Assembly (NCBI GenBank): GCA_016926575.1
Contig: JAFGOJ010000380.1
Span: 1-13,138 of the forward strand
Direction of reading: 5' to 3'
Length of the DNA stretch: 13,138 bases
Origin: Anaerolineae bacterium
GTDB lineage: Bacteria > Chloroflexota > Anaerolineae > B4-G1 > DUEL01
This document shows positions 1-8,427 of the stretch, one piece after another (position 1 is the first letter of the stretch; every line of letters starts with the position of its first letter). The notes under the pieces were generated by a model, which had not been told where the DNA came from, did no database searches, and saw only the letters and a program-made list of their open reading frames with translations. Made by a program: the position numbers and the translations under genes.

Positions 1-318
1 ATCCCGCCGAGCCTGCGCGACGCGGCCGCGCTGCTGCGCGCCTCGCCCTGGCAGGTGTGGCGCGAGATCGACCTGCCGATCATCGCCCGCGCCGTGTTGG
101 TGGGGGCCGTCTTCGCCTTCACCATCTCGATGGGCGAGTTCGGCGCGACCGCCCTGATCTACCGCCCTGAGTTTCCCACTATGCCCGTGGCGATCTACCG
201 CCTGCTGGGCCAGCCCGGCACGACCAACTATGGCCAGGCCCTGGCCATGTCGACGCTGCTCATGCTCGTCTGCGTGGTGGGATTTCTGGGCGTCGAACGC
301 TACCGTGGCACGTTTTGA
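1..318 (+). CDS. ABC transporter permease, C-terminal part (iron(III)/thiamine type)
   Basis: The reading frame is open at the left edge, so only the last 105 residues are visible; a GTG at 55 is internal, not the start. The stretch beginning SLRDAAALLRAS and continuing to the LP-I-ARAVL segment looks like the EAA loop that contacts the ATPase in binding-protein-dependent permeases. Two hydrophobic segments follow. The sequence around GEFGATALIYRPEFPTMPVA and the closing FLGVERYRGTF resemble FbpB/ThiP-type permeases for ferric iron or thiamine, which are usually long proteins with two permease modules. The substrate cannot be told from this fragment. The gene ends in TGA at 316-318, and the stop of the convergent peptide permease is only 3 bp further on, with no room for a terminator. 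Confidence 0.85.
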   Translation: MPPSLRDAAALLRASPWQVWREIDLPIIARAVLVGAVFAFTISMGEFGATALIYRPEFPTMPVAIYRLLGQPGTTNYGQALAMSTLLMLVCVVGFLGVERYRGTF

Positions 319-321
319 GGC

Positions 322-1155
322 TCAGTCCCGCTTCAACGCTTCCTCGATCCCGTTGCCGACGAGGTGCGCTGCCAGGACCGTCAGCGTCAGGGCCAACCCG
401 GGGAAGACGCTGATCCAGGGGCCATCGCGCAGGTAACCGCGCCCCTCGGCCAACATTGCCCCCCACTCCGGCGTGCCGAGAGGTGCCCCCAGGCCCAGAA
501 AGTTCAGCGCGGCCCCGTTGATCAAGATCCAGCCCAATTGCGTGGTGGCGAAAGCGATGAGGACGGGAGCCGCGTTGGGCAAGATGTGGCGCAGGGCAAT
601 GCGCAGGGGCGGGCAACCCACGGAACGTGCGGCGTCGATGTAGGGCCGGCTGCGGATTTCCAGGGCGACGCTGCGCACCATGCGCGCGTGCGCCGGCGCT
701 GCGGTGATGCCGACCGCAACCGCCACCGGCAGCAAGCCGGTGCCCAGGATGGCCACCACCACCATCGCCAGAAGGAGCGCCGGAAACGCCAGCAGCGCAT
801 CGACCACGCGCATCGTCAAGGCATCCACGCGCCCGCCGAGGCTGCCTGCTGCGAGACCCACCGGCAGCCCCAGCACGAACGTCACCACAAGTGCCGCCAT
901 CGCCATCCCCAGCGTCCACCGCCCGCCCCACACCAGCCGGGAAAGCACGTCGCGCCCCAGCGCGTCGGTGCCCAGCACGTGCCCGGCGGCGGGTGGGAGC
1001 AGGACCTGGGCCGGGTCGGCGAAGCGCGGGTCGGTGGGCAGCAACGGCGGGAGGACGAGCGTCTCCAGCACGAGCAGGACCAGCCACGCCAGGGCCAGCG
1101 CCGTCACAGGTTGACGCAGCAAGGGGCGCCGCGCGCGTGCAGTCCACTCGATCAC
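322..1155 (-). CDS. Peptide/nickel-type ABC transporter permease, DppC family
   Basis: This is the second permease of a peptide/nickel-type uptake system, an inner membrane protein of 277 residues, the normal size for DppC/OppC/NikC. One N-terminal helix (about residues 15-37) precedes the family signature GTDALGRDVLSRLVWGGR (62-79). The permease core follows, with an EAA-type loop at about 174-200 (DAARSVGCPPLRIALRHILP). I chose GTG at 1155: it overlaps the TGA of the upstream dppB-like gene as GTGA, with GGGAGG 4 nt ahead of it. The frame is open much further upstream (to 1641), but that part is a shadow of the dppB-like gene. The overlap implies translational coupling and equal amounts of the two permeases. 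Substrate specificity is not readable from sequence. Confidence 0.93.
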   Translation of the reverse strand: MIEWTARARRPLLRQPVTALALAWLVLLVLETLVLPPLLPTDPRFADPAQVLLPPAAGHVLGTDALGRDVLSRLVWGGRWTLGMAMAALVVTFVLGLPVGLAAGSLGGRVDALTMRVVDALLAFPALLLAMVVVAILGTGLLPVAVAVGITAAPAHARMVRSVALEIRSRPYIDAARSVGCPPLRIALRHILPNAAPVLIAFATTQLGWILINGAALNFLGLGAPLGTPEWGAMLAEGRGYLRDGPWISVFPGLALTLTVLAAHLVGNGIEEALKRD

Positions 1156-2081
1156 AGCGCCTCCCGGATGCGGGGATCGACCCAGGCTTGCAGCAGGTCG
1201 GCCAGCAGGTTGACCAGCATAAAAGCGACGGCGCTGAAGAGCACCACCCCGCGCACGACCGGCACGTCCTGCCACAGGATCGCCTCGACGGCCAGTTGGC
1301 CCAGTCCGCTGCGCGCGAACACGGATTCGGTGATCACCGCGCCGCCGAGCAGGAAACCGAGCTGCAGGGCAGAGACGGTGATGGCAGGCCCCAACGCGGC
1401 GCGCAGCACGTGGACGAAGAGCACGCGGTGCGCGGGAAGCCCGCGTGCCCGCGCCGCGAGGATGAACTGAGCGTCGAGCACCTCCACGCTGCGCGTGCGC
1501 ACGATGCGGGCGATGGAACCGGAGAGGGCAAAGCCGAGCACCAGGGCCGGCAGCACCAGGTGGCGCAGGCTGCCCGACCCCGTCGCCGGGAACCAGCGCA
1601 GGTGTAGCGCGAAGACCAGGATCGCCAGCAGGCCCGACCAATAGGTGGGGACCGAAATCCCCACCACGGCGACCGCAGTGGCCGCTGCGTCGACCCAGGT
1701 GCGGCGGCGGATGGCCGCCAGGACGCCCAGACCGATGCCCACCGCGATGCCCACGGCCGTGGCGACCCCGGCGAGTTCGGCCGTGGGGGCCAGTTGCTCC
1801 GCGATCATGCGGCTCACCGGCCGGCCGTGCAGCCAGGACCGCCCGAGGTCTCCCTGAACCAGTTCACCCAGGAAGCGGGCATACTGCCGCAGCAGCGGGT
1901 CGTCCAGGCCCAGTTCGGCGCGCTGCCGGGCGATTTCCTCTGACGTGGCCCCGGAGGCGGCCAGAAGCGCCTGGGCGGGATCGCCGGGCGTCAGTTGGAG
2001 CGCGCCGAACGCCAGCGTCGCCACGAGCCACAGGACGAAGAGCGACTGGAGCAGCCTGCGCCCGATGTACTTCGCCATCAT
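1152..2081 (-). CDS. Peptide/nickel-type ABC transporter permease, DppB family
   Basis: First permease of the same transporter, 309 residues, typical for DppB/OppB/NikB. The N-terminus KYIGRRLLQSLFVLW followed by LTPGDPA is the characteristic opening of the family: first helix, then a periplasmic segment. The region around LGLDDPLLRQYARFLG and GDLGRSW (about 57-83) is also family-typical. About five further hydrophobic helices follow, with an EAA-type loop at AARARGLPAHRVLFVHVLRAAL. Two ATGs in tandem begin the frame; the first is preceded by a GAGGCGG-like ribosome site. It lies 54 bp after the binding-protein gene and overlaps the following dppC-like gene by 4 bp, so the three genes form one operon. 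Confidence 0.94.
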   Translation of the reverse strand: MMAKYIGRRLLQSLFVLWLVATLAFGALQLTPGDPAQALLAASGATSEEIARQRAELGLDDPLLRQYARFLGELVQGDLGRSWLHGRPVSRMIAEQLAPTAELAGVATAVGIAVGIGLGVLAAIRRRTWVDAAATAVAVVGISVPTYWSGLLAILVFALHLRWFPATGSGSLRHLVLPALVLGFALSGSIARIVRTRSVEVLDAQFILAARARGLPAHRVLFVHVLRAALGPAITVSALQLGFLLGGAVITESVFARSGLGQLAVEAILWQDVPVVRGVVLFSAVAFMLVNLLADLLQAWVDPRIREAL

Positions 2082-2135
2082 CGAACCCGCCTCACGGCCA
2101 GGTTTCCGGGTAAGCCGGAGAGCGGTAGGGCCAGG

Positions 2136-3698
2136 TTACTCTTCCAGCGTCACGTCGATCAGGATGGGGAACCACCCCTGCGCGTCGAAGCGCAGGTCAG
2201 ACACGCTGCCGCTGACGCCGTTGAGGTTGACGTAGTCGCGGATGGGGAGCACCAGCGCTTGATCCATCACGCGGAGCTGAACCTGGCGGTAAAGAGCGTC
2301 GCGCCGCGTCTCGTCGGACGTGCGGGCGGCTTCCTCCAGCCAGCCGTCCATCTCTGCGTCGTCGATGTGGGCCCAGTTGAACGACGCCTGGGAATGGAAG
2401 AACTTGCGCAGGATGTCCGGATCGCTGCCGGAGAGGTTGAACGGGATCAAGTGATGCCGTCCCTCTGCGCCGATTTCCAGGGCTTCAGGGTAGCTGACGA
2501 CTTCGCTCTGCACAGCGATGCCGATCTCTGCCCATTGGGAGGCCAGCAACTGGCCCACTTCGGGCATATATCCCCAGCCCATCAGATACATCTCCAGCGT
2601 CAGCGGTTCGCCGTCCCGCTCGCGCACGCCATCGTTGTCGGCGTCGACCCAGCCGGCCTGCTCCAACAGCGCCGCGGCTGTGGTCGCGTCGTAGGGGTAG
2701 TACGCTTCGACGGCGGGGTCGTAGCCGCGCGTCACCGCAGCGAGCGGCCCGTAGGCCACGGGCGAGGTGCCCCGAAAGGCCGTGGAGACGATGGCCGCGC
2801 GGTTCGTGCCGTAGAGCAGTGCCTGCCGCACGAGGGGATCGTCCAGCGGGGCGCGCGTGGTGTTCATGAACATCATCAGCGACACACCGGGAATTGCCGC
2901 TGCTTCGACGTAGAACCCTTCGTCTTCGGTCAGCCGGACGGCATCCTGGGGCGGAATTTCCCCCATGATGTGGGCTTCTCCTGTCTCCAACGCCGGGGAA
3001 CGGGTGGCCGGATCGGTGAAGAACTCGAAGCGGATTTCTTCGACCTGAGCCGTGTCGTGTTGATAGATAGAAGGCCCCCAGGCGTAATCGGGATTCCGGC
3101 GCAGCAGGAGGTAGTCCCCCGGCACGTATTCCGCAAAGACGAACGGGCCGCTGCCCACCTGGTGCAACTGATACTCGTCGCCCCACTCCTCGACCGCGGT
3201 GGGGGATGCCATGCCCAGGTACACCTGGCTCAGGGCATCCAGCAAGGGCGCGAACGGTTCGCTCAAGTGAATCTGCACCTCGTACTCGCCCACTACCTCC
3301 GTCCGCGCATACGGGCCGAGCATGAAGGCGGCCTTTTGGGACGCCAGCGCCGGATCGGTGATGCGCTCCAGGTTAAAGCGGACGGCTTCGGCATCGAACG
3401 GCGTATCGTCGTGGAACGTGACGTCGTCGCGCAGGTAGAAGGTGTAGACCAGGCCGTCCTCAGAGACGTCCCACCGCTGCGCCAGGCCAGGGACGAACTC
3501 GCCGGTTGCGGGGTCCTGGTAGACCAGTGTGTCGTAGACGGAGCTGAGCGGAATACCCAGTTCCGAAGAAGCGTTGACGTGGGGATCGATGCCCGAGGGG
3601 GCCAACGTGAGGCCGTAGACCAGGGGTTGGTGCGTTTGAGGCGCGCAGCTTGTCAAAAGAAACGTCAGTAGAACCAGCACTAAGAGAATATATCGCAT
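2136..3698 (-). CDS. Extracellular solute-binding lipoprotein, family 5 (peptide/nickel type)
   Basis: Substrate-capturing component of the ABC importer, 520 residues. Residues 1-17 form a lipoprotein signal peptide (hydrophobic stretch ending in L-T-S) with Cys18 as the lipid-modified residue (lipobox LTSC), so the protein should be anchored to the outer face of the cytoplasmic membrane. The mature part follows the family 5 pattern: YDTLVYQDPATGEFVPGLAQ near 55-74, then VYTFYLRDDVTFHDDTPFDA (84-103) and VRFNLERITDPA. The late segment around LEQAGWVDADNDGVRERDG is also typical. ATG at 3698 has GGGAGA 6-7 nt upstream. It is first in the operon and has its own promoter. Family 5 proteins bind oligopeptides, nickel chelates, sugars or other ligands, so the ligand is left open. 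Confidence 0.94.
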   Translation of the reverse strand: MRYILLVLVLLTFLLTSCAPQTHQPLVYGLTLAPSGIDPHVNASSELGIPLSSVYDTLVYQDPATGEFVPGLAQRWDVSEDGLVYTFYLRDDVTFHDDTPFDAEAVRFNLERITDPALASQKAAFMLGPYARTEVVGEYEVQIHLSEPFAPLLDALSQVYLGMASPTAVEEWGDEYQLHQVGSGPFVFAEYVPGDYLLLRRNPDYAWGPSIYQHDTAQVEEIRFEFFTDPATRSPALETGEAHIMGEIPPQDAVRLTEDEGFYVEAAAIPGVSLMMFMNTTRAPLDDPLVRQALLYGTNRAAIVSTAFRGTSPVAYGPLAAVTRGYDPAVEAYYPYDATTAAALLEQAGWVDADNDGVRERDGEPLTLEMYLMGWGYMPEVGQLLASQWAEIGIAVQSEVVSYPEALEIGAEGRHHLIPFNLSGSDPDILRKFFHSQASFNWAHIDDAEMDGWLEEAARTSDETRRDALYRQVQLRVMDQALVLPIRDYVNLNGVSGSVSDLRFDAQGWFPILIDVTLEE

Positions 3699-3773
3699 GT
3701 TTGTCTCTCCCAGTAACCTTTTACTTACGGGTCCACACAGATTCGTGGGGGGAAATGTCGCAACAGCAGGGGC

Positions 3774-3802
3774 ATCGTAGCATATAGACTTCTGTTTGTC
3801 AA
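3774..3802 (-). promoter_or_regulatory. Predicted sigma-70 type promoter of the peptide transporter operon
   Basis: Read on the minus strand, a perfect TTGACA (3802-3797) is followed after exactly 17 bp by TACGAT (3779-3774), 4 of 6 matches to TATAAT. A transcript starting near 3767 would have a leader of about 69 nt before the ATG at 3698. It lies in the 150-bp gap after the sensor kinase gene, where I see no terminator hairpin. The operon could therefore be read both from this promoter and by read-through from glmS. Confidence 0.6.
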
Positions 3803-3848
3803 TGTGCTGCGTTGTTTCGGTAGAGTCCCCACTTCTCCCTCGCGGTCG

Positions 3849-5915
3849 TCAACGGGAGGCATTCACCACAACCCGGGTTCCGTGCCCTGGCTGCGACTGA
3901 ACCTCCAACGTGCCTTCCAGCAACCGCACCCGCTCGGCCATCCCAATCAGCCCCAGTTTGCCGGACGATGCCAGGTCGCCGGTGAGCGCGGGCGGCTCGA
4001 AGCCTTTCCCGTTGTCTTCCACCGTGACCTGGACGGATTGTTTCGAAAATGCCACTGTGACGGATACGTGCGTCGCTTGGGCGTGCTTCCTGGCATTGCT
4101 CAGCGCCTCTTGGGTAATGCGGAACAGGAGCAGCTCAGCCTGAGGCGATAGACGCCGCCGTTCACCGACGACGTTGAGTTCGGCGCGCAGGTCGTCCTGC
4201 TCGGCGACGTCGTTGAGCAAGCTCTCCAGGGCTGGGATGAGACCCAGGTGGTCCAGGATGGACGGGCGCAGGTCGCGGCTGAAGCGGCGCACACTCTGCA
4301 CCATCTCCCGGGTCATCTGTTGGAGCTCGTGCAGGCGCTGGACGGCATTCTCGGGCATCTGGGCATCGAACGCGTCGAGCGCCTCCAGGCGGCGCGAGAG
4401 CGCGATCAACGCTTGCACCGTGTCGTCGTGCAGGTCGCGGGCGATGCGCTTCCGCTCTTCCTCCTGCGCCTGCGTGATTTGCTGGACGTAGAAGCGGAAG
4501 TTTTCGTACAAGTGGGCGTTCTTGATAGCGATGCCCGCCTGACGCCCCACGCTGCACAGTGTGGAGACGTCGCGCTCCAAGAAGGGCTCTCCCTGGCCGA
4601 AATTGACCAGCCCCAGCGTGCCGAACAGTTCGTCGCCGCTCAGGATGGGCACGGCGACGATGCGCTGCACCCCCACGGCGACGAAGTCGGGGAGTGCGTT
4701 GGCATATCCCGGGTAGTCGTTGACGATGAGCGGCTGCCCACGCGCCACGACTTCTCCGGCCAGACCGCTGTGGCTGGAAACGGTGACCTGGGCCAACTCC
4801 GTGGGTAGGTTGTCCAGATACGGGTAGCTGAGCGACTGGCCATCCCGGTCGACCAGGGCGATGAATCCGCCCGCGGCACCGACGAGGTGCTTGGAAATTT
4901 GAAGCACCTTGGGCAGGATGCGTCCCAATTCCAGTTCCGAAGTGATCTTTTCCGACACTTCGTTCAACTGCTGCTGGATGCGCAACTGGCGCGCAACGTT
5001 CTGGTGCAGACGTGCGTTGTCGACGGCCACCCCCACCTGCTGGCCGATGGCGGCAAACAGGCGAGTGTCGTGTTCGTCGAATACGTTGGGGCGGGAGTCG
5101 ACGCAGGCCAGCCCGCCCAGCATCTCGTCCCGCAGCGTCAGCGGCGCGACGATCAGGGAGCGGAACCCCAGCCCGGCGAATGCGCTGTTGCCGCCTTCGT
5201 CTGTGAGGAGGTCGCCGACCAGCATCACCTCTCCCGGCCGGTGGTTGAGACGTTCGCACAGCCCTTCCCCCATTTCGGGGTGCGCCACGTCGGCGGATGT
5301 GTGCGCCGTGAACCCGCGATGAACTGCCAACGTCACGCGCTCGCCGTCTGGAGCGAGAAGATAAGCGCATCCTGCTTCTGTGCCGACCGCCTCGACGATC
5401 TTTTCCAACGTACTGCCCAAAATCTGCTCCAACTCCAGCGATTCGGATGCGATGGTGATGACGGCATTCAACGTGCGCATCCGCGTGACGGCCTCTTGTC
5501 GCAACTGCTTTTCCCGCTCCTGAGTGTCGATCATCCACACGACCAGGTAGCCCACGATCCCAACCGCAACCGTCTCCGCCACGGCGTCCACCGGATAGGG
5601 GGAGAAGAACACGACGCGAGGCAGCATGACGACGAGGGCACAGATCAGCGTTGCCAGCCCACCCGCCAGCCCGAACGCGAACGTCGCGCCGGCGATGGGC
5701 AGGACGAAGACGATGCGCTCGACGGCGTGGCGTCCCAACGGGTCGCTGACGAAAGGCATCCAACGCACCTGGGGGGTCAGGTAGTGTAACACGCTCAACC
5801 CGACCATCATAAGGGCCAAAATCCAGAAGCTGCGCTTGCCCAGCGCGCGCCTCAGGCGCTTCGCGGGCGAAAGAGCCTGGTTGTTCAGGCGCGAGTGCTT
5901 AAACGGTGTCTTCAA
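3849..5915 (-). CDS. Membrane sensor histidine kinase, GAF-GAF-HisKA_3-HATPase (NarL-partner type)
   Basis: Sensor kinase of 688 residues. The N-terminus is a membrane module with about four helices (roughly 31-47, 66-80, 82-104, 112-129) resembling compact DUF4118-like sensor domains. Two GAF domains follow (about 150-305 and 320-472). The HisKA_3 dimerisation domain has an H-box around IARDLHDDTVQAL with phospho-accepting His496. The C-terminal ATPase domain has the N-box QEALSNARKHA (Asn607), a G1 box DNGKGF (634-639) and a G2 box GKLGLIGM. HisKA_3 kinases pair with NarL/FixJ regulators, and one is encoded immediately upstream, overlapping by 17 bp. The start is TTG at 5915: it is the first usable start after an in-frame stop at 5943-5945, and the next Met would cut into the first helix. 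The signal sensed is unknown; both GAF domains are cytoplasmic. Confidence 0.93.
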   Translation of the reverse strand: MKTPFKHSRLNNQALSPAKRLRRALGKRSFWILALMMVGLSVLHYLTPQVRWMPFVSDPLGRHAVERIVFVLPIAGATFAFGLAGGLATLICALVVMLPRVVFFSPYPVDAVAETVAVGIVGYLVVWMIDTQEREKQLRQEAVTRMRTLNAVITIASESLELEQILGSTLEKIVEAVGTEAGCAYLLAPDGERVTLAVHRGFTAHTSADVAHPEMGEGLCERLNHRPGEVMLVGDLLTDEGGNSAFAGLGFRSLIVAPLTLRDEMLGGLACVDSRPNVFDEHDTRLFAAIGQQVGVAVDNARLHQNVARQLRIQQQLNEVSEKITSELELGRILPKVLQISKHLVGAAGGFIALVDRDGQSLSYPYLDNLPTELAQVTVSSHSGLAGEVVARGQPLIVNDYPGYANALPDFVAVGVQRIVAVPILSGDELFGTLGLVNFGQGEPFLERDVSTLCSVGRQAGIAIKNAHLYENFRFYVQQITQAQEEERKRIARDLHDDTVQALIALSRRLEALDAFDAQMPENAVQRLHELQQMTREMVQSVRRFSRDLRPSILDHLGLIPALESLLNDVAEQDDLRAELNVVGERRRLSPQAELLLFRITQEALSNARKHAQATHVSVTVAFSKQSVQVTVEDNGKGFEPPALTGDLASSGKLGLIGMAERVRLLEGTLEVQSQPGHGTRVVVNASR

Positions 5916-6564
5916 GCGTGATCCACCCTCTTCGTAGCGCGGTCAGTACCGCTTCGGTGCGCGACCCGACGCCCATCTTGCCGAAGATGTTGCTCATGTG
6001 CACCTGTACTGTGCGGACGGTGATGCAAAGTTCGTCGGCGATCTCGCGGTTGCTCAGGCTCTTGGCCGCCAGCCTGAGCACGTCGAACTCCCGCTCCGTC
6101 AGGCGTTCCACGTCGTCGCCTCCCTGGGACGGCACGACGGGCTGCGTGAACCGGTTGACGACCTTGCGGGCGACGGCCGGATGGAGCACCGATTCCCCCG
6201 CGTGGACCGAGCGAATGGCCTTGATCAGGTCCTTCGCATCGACGTCTTTGAGCAGGTACCCCGCAGCCCCGGCTTCGAGCAAAGCGAAGATGTACTGGTC
6301 GTCGTCGTAGGCCGTCAACACCAACACGGCCGTCGACGGGTGGTTCTTCTTGATCCTCTCCGTGGCCTCGATGCCGTTGAGTTTGGGCATAGAAATGTCG
6401 AGGATCGCCACGTCTGGGCAGTGGACGTCGGCCAACCGCACGGCCTCCGCCCCGTCCCCGGCCTCTGCGACCACTTCCAGGTCCGGTTCCGGTTCCAACA
6501 ACTCCCGCGTGCCCTGGCGTACCAGGGCGTGATCGTCTGCCAGCAAAATCTTGATCGTGTCCAT
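5899..6564 (-). CDS. Two-component response regulator, NarL/FixJ family
   Basis: DNA-binding regulator of 221 residues, the usual length for the family. The receiver domain (1-120) shows the acidic pair Asp10-Asp11, the phosphorylated Asp56 in DVAILDISMP, Thr84 in LVLTAYDD and Lys106 in GYLLKDVDA. A short linker leads to a LuxR-type helix-turn-helix at about 153-212, with LTEREFDVLRLAAKSLSNRE and the recognition segment VRTVQVHMSNIFGKMGV. All key residues are intact. ATG at 6564 lies 6 bp after the glmS stop, with GGAG about 9 nt upstream inside the glmS end. The sensor kinase follows with a 17-bp overlap and is its likely partner. Target genes are unknown; glmS and the peptide transporter are the nearest candidates (inference). 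Confidence 0.95.
   Translation of the reverse strand: MDTIKILLADDHALVRQGTRELLEPEPDLEVVAEAGDGAEAVRLADVHCPDVAILDISMPKLNGIEATERIKKNHPSTAVLVLTAYDDDQYIFALLEAGAAGYLLKDVDAKDLIKAIRSVHAGESVLHPAVARKVVNRFTQPVVPSQGGDDVERLTEREFDVLRLAAKSLSNREIADELCITVRTVQVHMSNIFGKMGVGSRTEAVLTALRRGWITLEDTV
5922..5930 (-). promoter_or_regulatory. Ribosome site supporting the TTG start of the sensor kinase
   Basis: On the minus strand GAGGGTGGA is followed by six bases and then TTG at 5915-5913. It sits inside the end of the response regulator gene. No ATG or GTG lies in frame between the upstream stop and this TTG, so this purine-rich site decides the start. The rare start and 17-bp overlap may keep the kinase below its regulator in amount (inference). 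Confidence 0.5.
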
Positions 6565-6570
6565 AACTTT

Positions 6571-8415
6571 CTACTCCACTGTTACACTCTTTGCCAGGTT
6601 TCTGGGTTGGTCGACGTCCGCCCCGCGCCGCACCGCCAGGTGATACGCCAGCAACTGAAGCGGAATGACGTTCGCCACCGGAGAAAGCAGCGGCGGCGTC
6701 TCCGGCACCGGCAGCACGAAGTCCGCCTTCTGTGCGATCTCCGCATCTCCCTCCGTCGCCAATGCGATCACCGTCCCGCCGCGCGCCTTGACCTGCTCGA
6801 TCTGGCTGATCATCTTGTCGTAGACGTGATCCCGCGTAGCAATGGCGACGACGGGCATCGCTTCGTCGATCAAGGCGATGGGGCCATGTTTCATCTCCCC
6901 GGCCGGATATCCTTCGGCGTGGATGTAGGAGATCTCCTTCAGCTTCAGCGCGCCCTCCAAAGCGACCGGGTAGTTGATCCCGCGCCCCAGGTAGAGGAAG
7001 TGCGCCCGGTCGTAGAACGTTTGCGCCAGCCGCTCGTACACATCTCCGTGATCGAGCACTCGCCCCACCAGATCCGGCAAGTGCGCCAGGTCGTCCACGC
7101 GCTGGCGCAGATCGTCCGGGGAGAGCGTGCCGCGCAGCTCGCCCAGCAGGCAGCCCAGCAGGTACTGGTCGACCAGGCTGGTGGTGAACGCCTTGGTCGA
7201 TGCGACGCCGATCTCCGGCCCGGCGTGCATCAAGATGTGGCCGTCTGCGATGCGGTGGGCCTGGCTGCCGATGGCGTTGACGATCGACCAGATCTGCGCG
7301 CCCTTGCGCTGCGCTTCCTCCACCGCCGCCAGCGTGTCGACCGTCTCGCCGCTCTGCGTGATCGCCAGCACCGCCGTCTGCGCGTCGATCAACGGGTCGC
7401 GGTAGCGGAACTCGGAGCCATAATCGACCTCCACCGGCAAGCGTGCCAGCGCCTCGATCAGGAACTTTCCCACCAGCGCGGCGTAGGCCGAGGTGCCACA
7501 GGCGACGATGACCACGCGCTTCAGCGCGCGCGCCGCCTCCGGCGTCAGCGGCAGGCCCTCCAGCCGCACCCGCCCGGCGTCGAAATCGGCTCGCCCGCGG
7601 ATCGTGTCGGTGATGGCGCGCCCCTGCTCGTAGATCTCCTTCTGCATAAAGTGGCGGTACGGTTCCTTCGCCGCCGAGACCGGGTCCCAGGGGATGGTGT
7701 AGGGCTTGACCGACACGGGCGTGCCATCCAATCCCTCCACGTGCACCGCGTCGCGGGTCACCACGGCCATCTGACGGTCCTCCAGAAAGACCATCTCGCG
7801 GGTGTGTTCGAGGATCGCGGGGATGTCGGAGGCGACGAAGTTTTCGCCATCCCCCAGGCCGATGGTCAGCCCGCCGGCGTTGCCCATGCGGGCCGCGACG
7901 ATGCGTTCGGGGTGGCGCCGGCTGAGGAACAAGAAAGCGTTCGCGCCCTTGGTGCGCGCCAACGCCCGGCGCACGGCCGTCTCCAGCTCCGCGCCGCCGG
8001 CCAGGTAGCCTTCGACCAGATGGACGATCACCTCGGTGTCGGTGTCGGAAGCGAAGGCGCGCCCCTCGGCCTCCAGCTCGTCGCGCAGCGCGCGAAAGTT
8101 CTCGATGATGCCGTTGTGGACGACGGTCACCTCGCCGCCGGGGCCTACGTGGGGGTGCGCGTTCCGCTCGCTGGGTTCGCCGTGCGTGGCCCAGCGCGTG
8201 TGGCCGATGCCGACGTGTCCCGCCAGAGGCTCTCCGACGACTTTCTCGACCAGTTGGTCCAGCTTGCCCAGCTCCCGCCGGACGCCGAGCGTGCCATCGT
8301 CCTGCACCACCGCCAGCCCGGCGGAATCATAGCCCCGGTATTCGAGGCGTTTCAGTCCATCCAGAATGATACGGGTCGCGTCACGCGGCCCAACGTACCC
8401 GACGATACCACACAT
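6571..8415 (-). CDS. glmS: Glutamine-fructose-6-phosphate aminotransferase (isomerizing)
   Basis: Makes glucosamine-6-phosphate from fructose-6-phosphate and glutamine, the entry step to UDP-GlcNAc for peptidoglycan and other envelope sugars; cytoplasmic. The protein is 614 residues, normal for GlmS. It begins MCGIVGYVG, so Cys2 becomes the N-terminal nucleophile of the glutaminase domain after Met removal. HTRWATHG (72-79) and HNGIIENF (about 100-107) are the other glutaminase landmarks. The first SIS domain carries CGTS (about 305) and TQSGET (about 352); the second carries EGYPAGEMKHGP (about 500-511). The C-terminus PRNLAKSVTVE has the conserved catalytic Lys. ATG at 8415 has AGAGG 6 nt upstream. 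Two regulators follow it closely. The upstream gap shows no glmS-ribozyme features and is largely a dispersed repeat. Confidence 0.98.
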   Translation of the reverse strand: MCGIVGYVGPRDATRIILDGLKRLEYRGYDSAGLAVVQDDGTLGVRRELGKLDQLVEKVVGEPLAGHVGIGHTRWATHGEPSERNAHPHVGPGGEVTVVHNGIIENFRALRDELEAEGRAFASDTDTEVIVHLVEGYLAGGAELETAVRRALARTKGANAFLFLSRRHPERIVAARMGNAGGLTIGLGDGENFVASDIPAILEHTREMVFLEDRQMAVVTRDAVHVEGLDGTPVSVKPYTIPWDPVSAAKEPYRHFMQKEIYEQGRAITDTIRGRADFDAGRVRLEGLPLTPEAARALKRVVIVACGTSAYAALVGKFLIEALARLPVEVDYGSEFRYRDPLIDAQTAVLAITQSGETVDTLAAVEEAQRKGAQIWSIVNAIGSQAHRIADGHILMHAGPEIGVASTKAFTTSLVDQYLLGCLLGELRGTLSPDDLRQRVDDLAHLPDLVGRVLDHGDVYERLAQTFYDRAHFLYLGRGINYPVALEGALKLKEISYIHAEGYPAGEMKHGPIALIDEAMPVVAIATRDHVYDKMISQIEQVKARGGTVIALATEGDAEIAQKADFVLPVPETPPLLSPVANVIPLQLLAYHLAVRRGADVDQPRNLAKSVTVE

Positions 8416-8427
8416 AGAATACCTCTG

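Noticed and set aside
1156..1641. Upstream extension of the dppC-like frame
   Set aside because: It overlaps the dppB-like gene in another frame; the GTGA overlap with a ribosome site gives a normal-length permease.
1995..3671. Long plus-strand frame opposite the binding-protein gene
   Set aside because: No recognisable motif; the opposite strand encodes a complete lipoprotein with signal peptide, promoter and ribosome site.
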